This document shows, in pieces, positions 35,149 to 43,442 of a stretch of DNA of 64,000 nucleotides; positions within the stretch are counted from its first letter, which is position 1, and every line of letters starts with the position of its first letter. A model generated the notes under the pieces. The model was not told the DNA's origin. It was given only the letters and a program-made list of their open reading frames with translations, and did not search any database. The position numbers were made by a program, and so were the translations under genes. This DNA is from Caproiciproducens sp. NJN-50 (GTDB lineage Bacteria > Bacillota > Clostridia > Oscillospirales > Acutalibacteraceae), in the NCBI RefSeq assembly GCF_004103755.1, contig NZ_CP035283.1, forward strand, positions 1,426,001 to 1,490,000. Direction: 5' to 3'.

Positions 35149-36435
35149 CTAATTCAGTTCATGATATGCAGTTTTGTCGCCGCCACGGAGCAAAAACACG
35201 CCCTCGTCGCTTTTGTGGAATTCGATGTAGCGCTTTACGATCACGTCGCAGTATTTCGGGTCGAGCTCCATGGAGCAGTTGACGCGGTCAGACTGCTCCG
35301 CCGCGAGCATCGTGGTGCCGGAGCCACCGAACAGGTCGAGCGTCACGTCCCCGATGCGGGAGGAATTCGCGATGGCCCGCCCCGCCAGCGCGATCGGCTT
35401 CATGGTCGGGTGCTCCGCGCTCTTTTTCGGGCGGTCGAATTGCCACAGGTCGCTCTGCTGGCGGTCCTGTAACGGGCAAAGCCGCTTTTCGCCGTCGAGC
35501 CAGCCGTACCAGATCGGCTCGTACTGCGTGTGGTAATCTTTCCGCGACAGCACGAGCGTGTCTTTCGCCCAGATGACCGTGGAAGACCAGTGGAAGCCGG
35601 CCTCCTTCATCGCCGTCATCACCGTGCCCCATTCCTGCGCGGACATCACCACATACACCATCGCGCCCGGCTCGCAAACCGACGCCATTGCCCTGAACGC
35701 CGCAAGCAGGAATGCGTAAAACTGCTCCCCGGTCATCTTGTCGTTAAGAATTCGCCGGGGCTTCCAACTGGGATGCTTCGCGTCGCCGCCGTAGTCCACG
35801 TTCCACGGCGGGTCGGTGAAAACCATCCTGGCTTTCTCGCTGCCACCGGGGCTCCCGGCGTCCATCAGCCGCGCCACCGCGCCCAAATCCGTGCTGTCCC
35901 CGCACATCAGCCGGTGCCTGCCGAGCAGCCACACGTCGTCGGTTCGCGTCACCGGCTCCGTGATCTTCGCGGCCTCGGCCTCGCCGTCAAAGTCATCTTC
36001 GACGATGCCGCCCGTCTGGCGGCTGTACTGCTGGTATAGCTTATCGAGCTCCGGTGCCTCGAAGCCCGTCAGCTCCACGGCGAATCCGCTTTTCTCCAAT
36101 TCCTGCAGAAGCTCCGTCAGCTTGGGCGCGTCGAATTCGCCGCTGATTTTGTTCAGTGCGACGTTGAGCGCCTTTTCACGCTGCTCGTCGAGGTCGACCA
36201 CCACGCAGTCAATTTCCGTAACGCCCAGCTGGACGAGCACCTTAAAGCGCTGGTGCCCGCCGACGATGTTCCCGGTGCGCTGGTTCCAGATAATCGGCTC
36301 CACATAGCCGAATTCTTCCACGGAGCGCAGCAGCTTTTCGTATTCCGGGTCGCCGGGCTGCAGATCCTTCCGGGGGTTATACTTCGCCGGATTCAGCTTC
36401 GCCGCCGGGATTTTCTGTATGTTCATCGCGTCCAT
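35149..36435 (-). CDS. ParB-like domain fused to N4/N6 DNA methyltransferase
   Basis: A 428-aa phage DNA methyltransferase. Residues 1-100 are a ParB/Srx-type nuclease-like domain (NPRKDL, GGHQRFKVLVQLG at 59-71). The methyltransferase has the catalytic DPPW at 208-211 and the SAM-binding FGGSGTT near residue 375; motif order (IV before I) makes it a beta-class enzyme. It probably modifies phage DNA before packaging and so protects against host restriction. GGGAGGAG precedes the ATG. It overlaps the terS 3' end by 59 bp. Confidence 0.88.
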   Translation of the reverse strand: MDAMNIQKIPAAKLNPAKYNPRKDLQPGDPEYEKLLRSVEEFGYVEPIIWNQRTGNIVGGHQRFKVLVQLGVTEIDCVVVDLDEQREKALNVALNKISGEFDAPKLTELLQELEKSGFAVELTGFEAPELDKLYQQYSRQTGGIVEDDFDGEAEAAKITEPVTRTDDVWLLGRHRLMCGDSTDLGAVARLMDAGSPGGSEKARMVFTDPPWNVDYGGDAKHPSWKPRRILNDKMTGEQFYAFLLAAFRAMASVCEPGAMVYVVMSAQEWGTVMTAMKEAGFHWSSTVIWAKDTLVLSRKDYHTQYEPIWYGWLDGEKRLCPLQDRQQSDLWQFDRPKKSAEHPTMKPIALAGRAIANSSRIGDVTLDLFGGSGTTMLAAEQSDRVNCSMELDPKYCDVIVKRYIEFHKSDEGVFLLRGGDKTAYHELN

Positions 36436-36973
36436 CGTCCGGCTCCTCCCTTGGGCGCTTCTTGCGGACGCGCCCGCTCATAATCGCGGCGATCAGGTCT
36501 TCCTCCGGGTTTCTGATCACTTTTTCGCTGTTGCGGGACACCACATCCCAGATCACGCCCCAGGTCAGCGCGACGTTTTTCTGCAGCTTGAGCATCGCTT
36601 CGGTGAAGCTGGTGACCGTTAGCTCATGCTTTTCGTTGTACCCGACGATGGCCGTTTTGGACAGGGCATACTGCGCGTCGATGAGATAATATTTCGCCAT
36701 GACGTAGTCGCATATATTTTCAACCGGGATGAGGTTCAGGCACCCGGACGGCTCAAGGTGGTCAAGGGTTTTCTCAAAGATCTCCTCGATGGAGATAAAA
36801 TTCAGCGCGGGCTTTTCCATGTGCCGGAGGTATTCCGGCATCTTCGGTCGACTGGTGCCGCCGCTGAACTCGATTTTTTTCAAAGGCCGCCGGCCCGGAT
36901 TCCCAGCCGCCAGCTTTTCCGCCAGCGGCTTCGGCTTGCGGCCCGCGCCTTTTCTCGTTCCTCCGCTGGGCAT
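36377..36973 (-). CDS. Terminase small subunit, P27-like
   Basis: A 198-aa protein. The N-terminus GGTRKGAGRKPKPLAEK followed by NPGRRPLKKIEF is the basic leader of P27-type small terminases, which recognise the packaging start. The helical core follows, and the C-terminus is highly charged. The ATG at 36973 has AAGGAG 7 nt upstream. It is unusual in being separated from terL by 5 kb containing cargo genes. Confidence 0.78.
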   Translation of the reverse strand: MPSGGTRKGAGRKPKPLAEKLAAGNPGRRPLKKIEFSGGTSRPKMPEYLRHMEKPALNFISIEEIFEKTLDHLEPSGCLNLIPVENICDYVMAKYYLIDAQYALSKTAIVGYNEKHELTVTSFTEAMLKLQKNVALTWGVIWDVVSRNSEKVIRNPEEDLIAAIMSGRVRKKRPREEPDDGRDEHTENPGGEAESGEV

Positions 36974-37340
36974 CCCGTCACTCCTTCCGCACAGACAGTG
37001 TCTTTGCATGTATATGCGGCGTTTTTTCAAAATGTGCCCGATTTTTCCGTTGTTTTTGTCGTGGTTTGTCCGTTCCCGACGCCCTGCTAGGCGCGCCTGT
37101 TTCCGCCAGATTCCCGGAAAGCTCCGGGATTTTCCGCGCAAACAGCCTGTACACGTTTTGAAAAAAGCCGGCTTTTTGAAAAAACAGTTTGTCAGGCTTG
37201 TTTTTCAAAACAGAGAAAGCCCCGAAACATCAGCGTTTTAGGGCTTCTCTGATTTTTTTGAATTCGCGCGTGTAGTGTACGAAGGCCTGCCGCGCTGTCC
37301 GCAAGGCAGGGTCGCAGAGATCAGACCGCTCCCTGGGGGG
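36974..37340. other. Non-coding region between HNH and terS, possible packaging site region
   Basis: No convincing gene. It holds a 16-bp palindrome (AAAAAGCCGGCTTTTT, 37162-37177) and the hairpin listed separately. In cos-type phages the packaging site commonly lies between an HNH gene and terS, so this region is a candidate, but nothing proves it. Confidence 0.45.
37211..37258. terminator. Hairpin terminator downstream of HNH
   Basis: CAGAGAA-GCCC type arms flank an 18-20 nt loop, with one bulged base. A run of seven T follows on the plus strand and GTTTTG on the minus strand. It is best placed to end the minus-strand early transcript. Confidence 0.6.
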
Positions 37341-37694
37341 TCAGCGGCGGGAGTTTTCAGCCGCGATGGTGATTGCGGAATGGCAGGACTTGCAGAGCGC
37401 CATCAGGTTGGATTCTTCATGGCCGCCGCCTTCGGCGACGGGAACGATGTGGTGGACTTCTTCGGCGGAGACGGTGCGCCCGGCCTTGAGGCATCGTTCG
37501 CAAAGCGGATGCTTCGTGAGGTACAGGGCACGGATGGTTTTCCAGCGCCTGCCGTAGACCTTGTTCGAACCGGGGTCGCGGCGGTACCGGTTGTACTCGC
37601 GGTTCGCCTGCGAAGCGTGGGCTTCGCAGTACCTGCCGTCGGTCAGGTTCGGGCAGCCGGGGAAGGCGCAGGGTTTCTTCGGTTTGTGGGGCAT
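37341..37694 (-). CDS. HNH endonuclease, phage packaging type
   Basis: A 117-aa nuclease. EEVHHIVPVAEGGGHEESNLMALCKSCH is broken here as the HNH core: VHHIVPV followed by NLMALCKSCHS, with the zinc cysteines CERC and CKSC. Extra cysteines CAFPGCPNL sit at the N-terminus. HNH proteins beside terminase genes assist terminase cleavage in HK97-like phages. GGAGGTG precedes the ATG. Confidence 0.9.
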   Translation of the reverse strand: MPHKPKKPCAFPGCPNLTDGRYCEAHASQANREYNRYRRDPGSNKVYGRRWKTIRALYLTKHPLCERCLKAGRTVSAEEVHHIVPVAEGGGHEESNLMALCKSCHSAITIAAENSRR

Positions 37695-37912
37695 AAAGGC
37701 ACCTCCGATTGAAAATATAGGACAGCTTATGAGCGGGAGGGCACAAGTGAGCGGAAGCCCATATATTTTTTCTTATTGTTAAGGAATCACTCTAAACCTC
37801 TTTTTGGCTTCGCGTAACGCAATAGGTGAGAAAAACCAGCTCCATCCGCTCCAATGCCGATAACCGGTAGCCGGAACCCGCTCGGGACAACGCGCAGAAC
37901 CGTTGCATCCTC

Positions 37913-40423
37913 TTATATGAGTTTAATACCGCGAAAGATACGGCGGCGGGTCACAGGCTCGTCGGCAGTGGCCACGCCGGGCAAGCCGGACACCTCGCTG
38001 TTGAACCGCCGTTGGGAGACCGCTTTCAGGTTTCCATCCTCGCAATAGTCTTTATAGCTGTCGTACAACTCCTGCCGGAAGCAGGCCGCGCCCGCCGCGA
38101 CGGTGCAGCAGTCCTCCACATACGCCAGCACGCTGTTGTTTTCGATCTTGTACTGCTTGAGCTCGGCGAGAGTGCGCTCGGTCTCGCCGAACTGGTAGTT
38201 CTGCGCGATCAGCTGCTTCAGCCCCGCGATCGACCACATCAGGATACCGTCGCGCTCCTCCGCCAGTTTTTCCTTCAGCTGAAAGTCCCGCTTCTCCGGC
38301 GGCACCGGCTTGGAGAAGCGGATGATGATCAGCCGCCGGTAGAAAGCCTCGCTGCGGTCGCCGTAGTTGCGGGGGATGTCGTTGCAGGAGTAGAGGAAGC
38401 GGGCGTAGGGCTTGAAGCTGAACGGGTCTTTGTGCTTGCGCTCTCCGGTGATATAGTCCTCGCCGGTGACGGCCTTGAACATGCCGGCGTCGTCGATGCT
38501 TTTGTTGGAAAGGTCGGCGTAGATATTCGCCAGCTTGCCGAACAGTTCCGCCGGCTGGAAGCGTTCGGATAGGTGCTGCAGCGGGATGTTGGACACGTTC
38601 TCCGCGCCCAGCAGGATGTCCTGCACCACCTGCAGAATCGTGGATTTCCCCACGTTCGCCAGCCCCACCAGCATGAAGGACTTCTGCGCCTTCGTGATTG
38701 GGACGAGGAAATACCCGAAGATCTCCCGCAGCAGCTCGATTTCCGGTTCCTCGAGGATGCCGCGCAGAAACGCCATGAAGCGCGGGCATTCGGCCTCCGG
38801 GTCGTATTTCGCCTTGATCTGCACGGTCGAGTAATACTGCGGATCGTGCGGGCGGAAGGTGTCGTCGAGCACGTTATACAGGCCGTTCTGCGTGTTGATG
38901 ATGTACGGGTTCGGGTTGATCTCCCGAATGGGCTTGCGGATGATCAGCTGCCACTGGCCTTCGGCGTCGTTGATCTGATTCATGGTGGCGTCGCGCGGAA
39001 TCAAGTAGGTGCGCACCGCTGCTTTCGCGTCTTTGTCGCCCTGGGACGTGTAGACGCCGCCGTTATAAAAATAATACTGCTCGGCGGTGTAAAACGCGTG
39101 GAACCGTTCGGCGAGGTGGTTTGCCAGAATGCCCGGTAAAAAGCGCAGCCCGCCTTTCGCCGATTGCTCATACCAGTCCGGCAGCTCTTTGCCGGATCTC
39201 TCGCGCTGCGCTTCGCGCGTTTCGGAGAACCGGCGGTACAGGTCGCGGTACAGCGCGGTTAGGGGCTTAATGTCATCCAGCTTGAAGCCGAAATGCTGGC
39301 GGACGTCGTATTTGAGGAAAATTTCGGCGAGGCCCGCGTCGGCGTTATACAGGTAATCGTTGATAAAGCGCTGGGCGGTTCGCAGGTCGGTGGAAGGATC
39401 ATGGCTCAACTTCAGGCCGGCGAGGATTTTTTTGAGTTCCGTCAGTTTCATGGGCCGGAACGCCAGCCCCGCCGGCGATTTGCAGGTACAGGAAGCATTC
39501 TCCATTTTTGGACAGACGAAGCCGTGTTCCGCGATTTTCCGGCAGGTCATGGGTTTCGTGCCGGATTTATAAAAATGGTCGATCTTCGCCTGCGTAACCT
39601 TGAAATCATAGTTCGGGTACGGCTTCGACAGCTTGTGGATCACAGCCTCGCCGCCCTCGAAAACCGCCAGGTTGGAGATCATGGCGTACCAATCCGGCTC
39701 AGGCAGGGTTTTGGCGTTGCGTTTGCAGTGCTGGATAAACGCGCAGCGCCGGCCCACCAGCACCAACCCTTTCTGGGTGCCGCGCTCCCTGACGGGGGAC
39801 GGAGTGGATGGAACCGGGCTTTCATCGGGAATCTCCGGAAGAACGGCCTCGAGCTGCCGCTGCGTATAGCGCAGCTCCGGATTGAACTTGACGCATTCCA
39901 CGAGGACGGGCTCTTCCTTGCAGTGAAAATATCCCGGCAGACGGAAAACCCGGCTTTCGTTCACGCAAGCCGGGTCAGCGCCGAAATATGCGATGAGCCT
40001 CTTTTGAATGGGACGGAAGCGGTCGACTTTGGCATTCTTCATCAGCCAGTAGCAGTGGAGCGATTTTCGCGTCTTGACGATCAGCGACGGCTCCAGCGGA
40101 AAAGCCCGTATCTTCTCCAGCTGTTCTTCCAGCGGGATATTGTCGCACTCCATGAACTGGGCGTTGATGCGGGTGATATCCGAATCCTCGTGCCCGCCGT
40201 AGTTGATGACAAAATAGATGCCGCGCCCCTGCCCATTGTGTGCCTTGAGCGTATCGGCAAGATCGGTGAAATCCTCCAGCACCGTCTCCAGCTTCTGTCC
40301 CGAAAACGCGCTGTCGGGCTTGTCGCTGAACACGCGCAGGCAGACTTTTTCTTTTGGGTCGAAAAACGGGCGCAGAAATTCCTCCGGCGGGATATTGACG
40401 CCGCGCAGGGAATATTCGCTCAC
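37913..40423 (-). CDS. Phage primase-helicase (PrimPol-like plus D5/SF3 helicase)
   Basis: An 836-aa replication protein. The N-terminal 220 residues resemble an archaeo-eukaryotic primase (FMECDN with acidic residues, then SLHCYWLM). A D5-type N-terminal domain and an SF3 helicase follow; its P-loop reads LVGLANVGKST, then YADLSNKS and a SCNDIPRNYGD sensor. I prefer the GTG at 40423, which overlaps the polymerase stop as GTGA with GGAGGG 6 nt upstream; the ATG at 40429 is too close to that site. Confidence 0.88.
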   Translation of the reverse strand: MSEYSLRGVNIPPEEFLRPFFDPKEKVCLRVFSDKPDSAFSGQKLETVLEDFTDLADTLKAHNGQGRGIYFVINYGGHEDSDITRINAQFMECDNIPLEEQLEKIRAFPLEPSLIVKTRKSLHCYWLMKNAKVDRFRPIQKRLIAYFGADPACVNESRVFRLPGYFHCKEEPVLVECVKFNPELRYTQRQLEAVLPEIPDESPVPSTPSPVRERGTQKGLVLVGRRCAFIQHCKRNAKTLPEPDWYAMISNLAVFEGGEAVIHKLSKPYPNYDFKVTQAKIDHFYKSGTKPMTCRKIAEHGFVCPKMENASCTCKSPAGLAFRPMKLTELKKILAGLKLSHDPSTDLRTAQRFINDYLYNADAGLAEIFLKYDVRQHFGFKLDDIKPLTALYRDLYRRFSETREAQRERSGKELPDWYEQSAKGGLRFLPGILANHLAERFHAFYTAEQYYFYNGGVYTSQGDKDAKAAVRTYLIPRDATMNQINDAEGQWQLIIRKPIREINPNPYIINTQNGLYNVLDDTFRPHDPQYYSTVQIKAKYDPEAECPRFMAFLRGILEEPEIELLREIFGYFLVPITKAQKSFMLVGLANVGKSTILQVVQDILLGAENVSNIPLQHLSERFQPAELFGKLANIYADLSNKSIDDAGMFKAVTGEDYITGERKHKDPFSFKPYARFLYSCNDIPRNYGDRSEAFYRRLIIIRFSKPVPPEKRDFQLKEKLAEERDGILMWSIAGLKQLIAQNYQFGETERTLAELKQYKIENNSVLAYVEDCCTVAAGAACFRQELYDSYKDYCEDGNLKAVSQRRFNSEVSGLPGVATADEPVTRRRIFRGIKLI

Positions 40424-42351
40424 AGGCATCCCTCCAGTTCCCGCAGCTCGCCGAAGCGCTTTCCGGCGGCGGCATCCGCCACAATCGGCACCGAAAAGGC
40501 CTCGAAAGGCTGTGTTTCCATACAGGTTTTGATGAAAAGTACGGCCTCTTTCAGCTGATTTTCGGGCAGCTCAAAGACCAGTTCATCGTGAATTTGAAGC
40601 AATGGACAAAGCCAGGAACGCTCGGGCAGGCCCCGGACAATCCGTCCGAGAGCGAGTTTGAGAATGTCCGCCGCCGTGCCCTGTATCGGCGTGTTCATGG
40701 CCACGCGCTGGGCGAAAGATTTTACGTTCCAGTTGGTGGACGTGATGCCGGGCAGGGAGCGCCGCCGCCCGAGCCATGTTTCGGTGTATTTGCGGAACTC
40801 GGCCCGGCGTTTCGTCTCCTCCTGCCAGCGGGAAAGGCGCGGATATCCGGACTTCAGGCTGCGAATGATCCGGTCGCATTCGTCGAGTGAAACATCCAGC
40901 CCAGCCTTGAATTTCAGTGTTTTCTGCAGGCCTTTCGGATAAAGGCCGAAAAAGGTGCCGAAGTTGCAGTTCTTGGCGATGGTGCGCCGCTCCTTGTATT
41001 CCGGCGCGTTTTTGTCTTTGGCCTGCTCCAGCGGAATCTTGTAAATGACCGAGGTGGTCTGGGCGTGGATATCCCCGCCGGACCGGTAGGTTTCCAACAT
41101 TTTTTCATCCTTGCAGTAGAACGCGCCCACGCGCAGCTCAATCTGCGAGAAGTCCAGCGACAGCAGGAGTTTGCCCTCCGGCGCGGTGATGAAATTGCGC
41201 ACGCCGATATCGTCCGCGCCCGCCCTCGGCATGTTCTGGCAGTTCGGATTTTTCGAGGCGAAGCGCCCGGTCTCGGTGGCCAGCGGCAGCAGGTCGGGAT
41301 GGATGCGTCCGGTGGCCGTATTCACATATTTGAGATATCCGTCTATGTAAGTGGACTTGATTTTCCCCCAGCGGCGGTACTCCTGCACCAGTTCGAACAG
41401 GCGCACCAGTTCCGGACGGTTCTTCTCACAATACTCTTTCAGCAGAATCAGGGCTTCATCGTCCAGAGCGTCCCGCTCCTTTTCCGTCTGCTTCACTTTC
41501 GGCAGTTTCAGGCGGTCGAACAGGTACTTCTTGAAAGCGGCGGTGCTGGCGTTCGCGCCGATGGAAACGTCACCGATGATGAACGCGATGTCCCGGCGCA
41601 GGTCGGCCAGCTTCTTTTCGGCTTCCGCGCCTTTCTGCTCCATCAGCGGGCGGTCGATGGGAAGCCCGTTATACCGCATCAGTCCGACATAGACGGCGGT
41701 GGGAGATTCGATTTTTTCCGTGATAAACCGGTGCTTCGGCAGGAACCGGTCGAACCAGTTGTTGAACAGATGGTACAGCCGCAGGGCGTAATCCGAGTCC
41801 GAGCGAGCATAACGGACGGTGCGCTCGGCCTGCGGGTCGAGCTCGTCGAAGTGCAGGCCGCTGACCGTCTCGGTATAGGACGGCAGCTGTTCGCCGAAGT
41901 ATTCCGGCACCAGCGTTTTCAGCCCGCAGTCGCCGAGAGAGCGGAATTCCTTCTCGTTTTTATACACCAGCTGCGCCGCCGCAATGGTGTCGTAGCAGGG
42001 TTCCTGAACCACAATTCCCTTGGCGTACAGGAACGCGCTCTCGAAAGCCAGGTTGTGGGCGATTTTGGTGACGGCGGAATTCATGAAAAAGTTCGGCTTC
42101 AGCCAGCCCCAGATAGCATCCTGATCGGCGGCGTTCTCCCCAATGCGGTGCGCCAGCGGCAGGTAGACGGCGTCGCCCTCGGCCACCGAAAAGCTGATGC
42201 CGGCGATATGCGACTTGTGCGCGTCCAGCGCGGCGCGGTCGTCGCTTCGGTATGCGTCGTCCGGCGCGGTCTCAAAGTCGAAGGCGGCGATGGAAGCGCC
42301 GGAAAGATAGGCTTGCAAGTCTTCAAGCGTGAGGATACATCCGTATTCCAA
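40420..42351 (-). CDS. Family A DNA polymerase with 3'-5' exonuclease
   Basis: A phage replicative polymerase of about 643 aa. The exonuclease has FDFETA and YARSDSDY. Polymerase motif A is SLDFSQIELR, motif B RRTIAKNCNFGTFFG, and motif C QIHDELVFE. In the O-helix, the position of the conserved Tyr (Tyr766 in E. coli Pol I) is Phe. No ATG start with a ribosome site is found. A TTG at 42351 with AGGGGG upstream fits best; another TTG lies at 42447. This odd 5' end abuts the plus-strand defence block and may mark a replacement junction. Confidence 0.87.
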   Translation of the reverse strand: MEYGCILTLEDLQAYLSGASIAAFDFETAPDDAYRSDDRAALDAHKSHIAGISFSVAEGDAVYLPLAHRIGENAADQDAIWGWLKPNFFMNSAVTKIAHNLAFESAFLYAKGIVVQEPCYDTIAAAQLVYKNEKEFRSLGDCGLKTLVPEYFGEQLPSYTETVSGLHFDELDPQAERTVRYARSDSDYALRLYHLFNNWFDRFLPKHRFITEKIESPTAVYVGLMRYNGLPIDRPLMEQKGAEAEKKLADLRRDIAFIIGDVSIGANASTAAFKKYLFDRLKLPKVKQTEKERDALDDEALILLKEYCEKNRPELVRLFELVQEYRRWGKIKSTYIDGYLKYVNTATGRIHPDLLPLATETGRFASKNPNCQNMPRAGADDIGVRNFITAPEGKLLLSLDFSQIELRVGAFYCKDEKMLETYRSGGDIHAQTTSVIYKIPLEQAKDKNAPEYKERRTIAKNCNFGTFFGLYPKGLQKTLKFKAGLDVSLDECDRIIRSLKSGYPRLSRWQEETKRRAEFRKYTETWLGRRRSLPGITSTNWNVKSFAQRVAMNTPIQGTAADILKLALGRIVRGLPERSWLCPLLQIHDELVFELPENQLKEAVLFIKTCMETQPFEAFSVPIVADAAAGKRFGELRELEGCL

Positions 42352-42473
42352 ACTGACAATTCCCCCTAAAACTGTAGTTTTTATATGTTTATGAATGTCG
42401 AATTCAGAATAAATGTTGTCCCATAAAAGCCCAAGAGCATGGCCCAAAATACTACATTTATATCAATTTACGA

Positions 42474-42502
42474 TTGAAATACGCTATAGCATGCGCTATA
42501 AT
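42474..42502 (+). promoter_or_regulatory. Promoter with overlapping inverted repeat for the defence operon
   Basis: TTGAAA and TATAAT are spaced 17 nt apart. TATAGC and GCTATA (42485-42500) form an inverted repeat with 4-nt spacing inside the spacer, overlapping the -10 box, a natural site for autorepression by the HTH protein that follows. Confidence 0.78.
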
Positions 42503-42525
42503 ATGCGAAGTGGAGGTGGCAATAA

Positions 42526-42738
42526 ATGACCATCGACGAAATATTGAAATCAATACGAAAAGAATTAAATATTTCACAAGAGCAGCTTGCCCGTGATTTA
42601 AATGTAAGCTTTACTACGCTGAACCGCTGGGAGAATAATCGCTCGAAACCGAGCCGTCTTGCCATGATGCGGATTGCCGACTACTGCAAAGAAAAAAGCG
42701 TTTCAGAAAAAACGATCTCCATGCTGGAACGCGCCTGA
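42526..42738 (+). CDS. Small XRE-family HTH regulator
   Basis: A 70-aa single-domain DNA-binding protein. ISQEQLARDLNVSFTTLNRWE is the helix-turn-helix, followed by NNRSKPS. GGAGGTGG precedes the ATG. It is the first gene of the methyltransferase operon and 23 nt ahead of the next gene, so it may be the controller of that operon (as C proteins are in restriction-modification systems) and not a phage repressor. The inverted repeat in the promoter is its likely operator. Confidence 0.87.
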   Translation: MTIDEILKSIRKELNISQEQLARDLNVSFTTLNRWENNRSKPSRLAMMRIADYCKEKSVSEKTISMLERA

Positions 42739-42761
42739 ATGCTAAAATTAGGAGGAGCCAT

Positions 42762-43442
42762 GTGAGCGATAAGAAAGCTATGAAACAGACCAAATCCAAG
42801 CAGCGTGTTGCCGATCACGGAGAAGTATTCACAGCCGAGCGCGAGGTAAACGCCATGCTTGACCTTGTGAAACAGGAGACGGAACGCATTGATTCTCGCT
42901 TTTTGGAGCCTGCCTGCGGCAATGGAAATTTCCTCGCCGAAATACTGCGGCGCAAGCTCGCCGTTGTGAAATCGCGATATGGGAAAAATACCGCCGATTA
43001 TGAGCGTTACGCCGTGATTGCCGTTACAAGCATCTATGGTGTGGACATCCTGCCAGACAATGCGCAGGAATGCCGTGACCGCCTTTTTGATATATGGAAC
43101 GCCGAATACACAAAGCAGTGTAAGACGGACGCCAATGACGAATGCCGCGAGGCTGTCCGTTTTATCCTAAAGAAAAACATTCTCTGCGGGGATGCCCTGA
43201 CAATGGAGCAGGCCAATGGCACGCCGATCATTTTTGCAGAGTGGTCTGCCGTGAACGGTTCCTTACTGAAACGCCGCGATTTTGAACTTGCCCAGATGCT
43301 GGCTGACCAAACGCCAAATCTGCAGCTTGACCTGTTTGGAGCGTCCGGCAGTTACGAAAAAGATGCAACAGGGGCGACCGTTCTGAAACCGATACGCGAA
43401 TTCGCCCCAATACATTATAGGAGAGTGCAGGAAAATGGCTGA
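42762..43442 (+). CDS. SAM-dependent methyltransferase-like protein lacking the NPPY motif
   Basis: A 226-aa protein with the N6-adenine methyltransferase SAM motif FLEPACGNGNFL (48-59) and a following VTSIYGVDILPDNAQEC. Where motif IV ([DN]PP[YFW]) is expected it has IIFAEWSAVNG (AEWS at 159-162), so it is probably not catalytic by itself. HGEVFTAEREVNAMLDLV near the N-terminus is typical of restriction-type methyltransferases. It overlaps the next, complete methyltransferase by 8 bp (ATGGCTGA). It could be a DNA-recognition or regulatory partner. Confidence 0.85.
   Translation: MSDKKAMKQTKSKQRVADHGEVFTAEREVNAMLDLVKQETERIDSRFLEPACGNGNFLAEILRRKLAVVKSRYGKNTADYERYAVIAVTSIYGVDILPDNAQECRDRLFDIWNAEYTKQCKTDANDECREAVRFILKKNILCGDALTMEQANGTPIIFAEWSAVNGSLLKRRDFELAQMLADQTPNLQLDLFGASGSYEKDATGATVLKPIREFAPIHYRRVQENG

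Noticed and set aside
36978..37208. Possible 76-aa gene between terS and HNH
   Set aside because: Very basic, low-complexity composition, overlaps a hairpin-rich non-coding region, no convincing ribosome site.
37341..37694. HNH protein as a homing endonuclease
   Set aside because: It is free-standing next to terS with a normal packaging context, and no intron or intein is visible around it.
39293..42369. Long plus-strand frames (421 and 434 codons) opposite the primase-helicase and polymerase
   Set aside because: Both are antisense shadows of genes with intact catalytic motifs, and neither has a ribosome site or recognisable domain.
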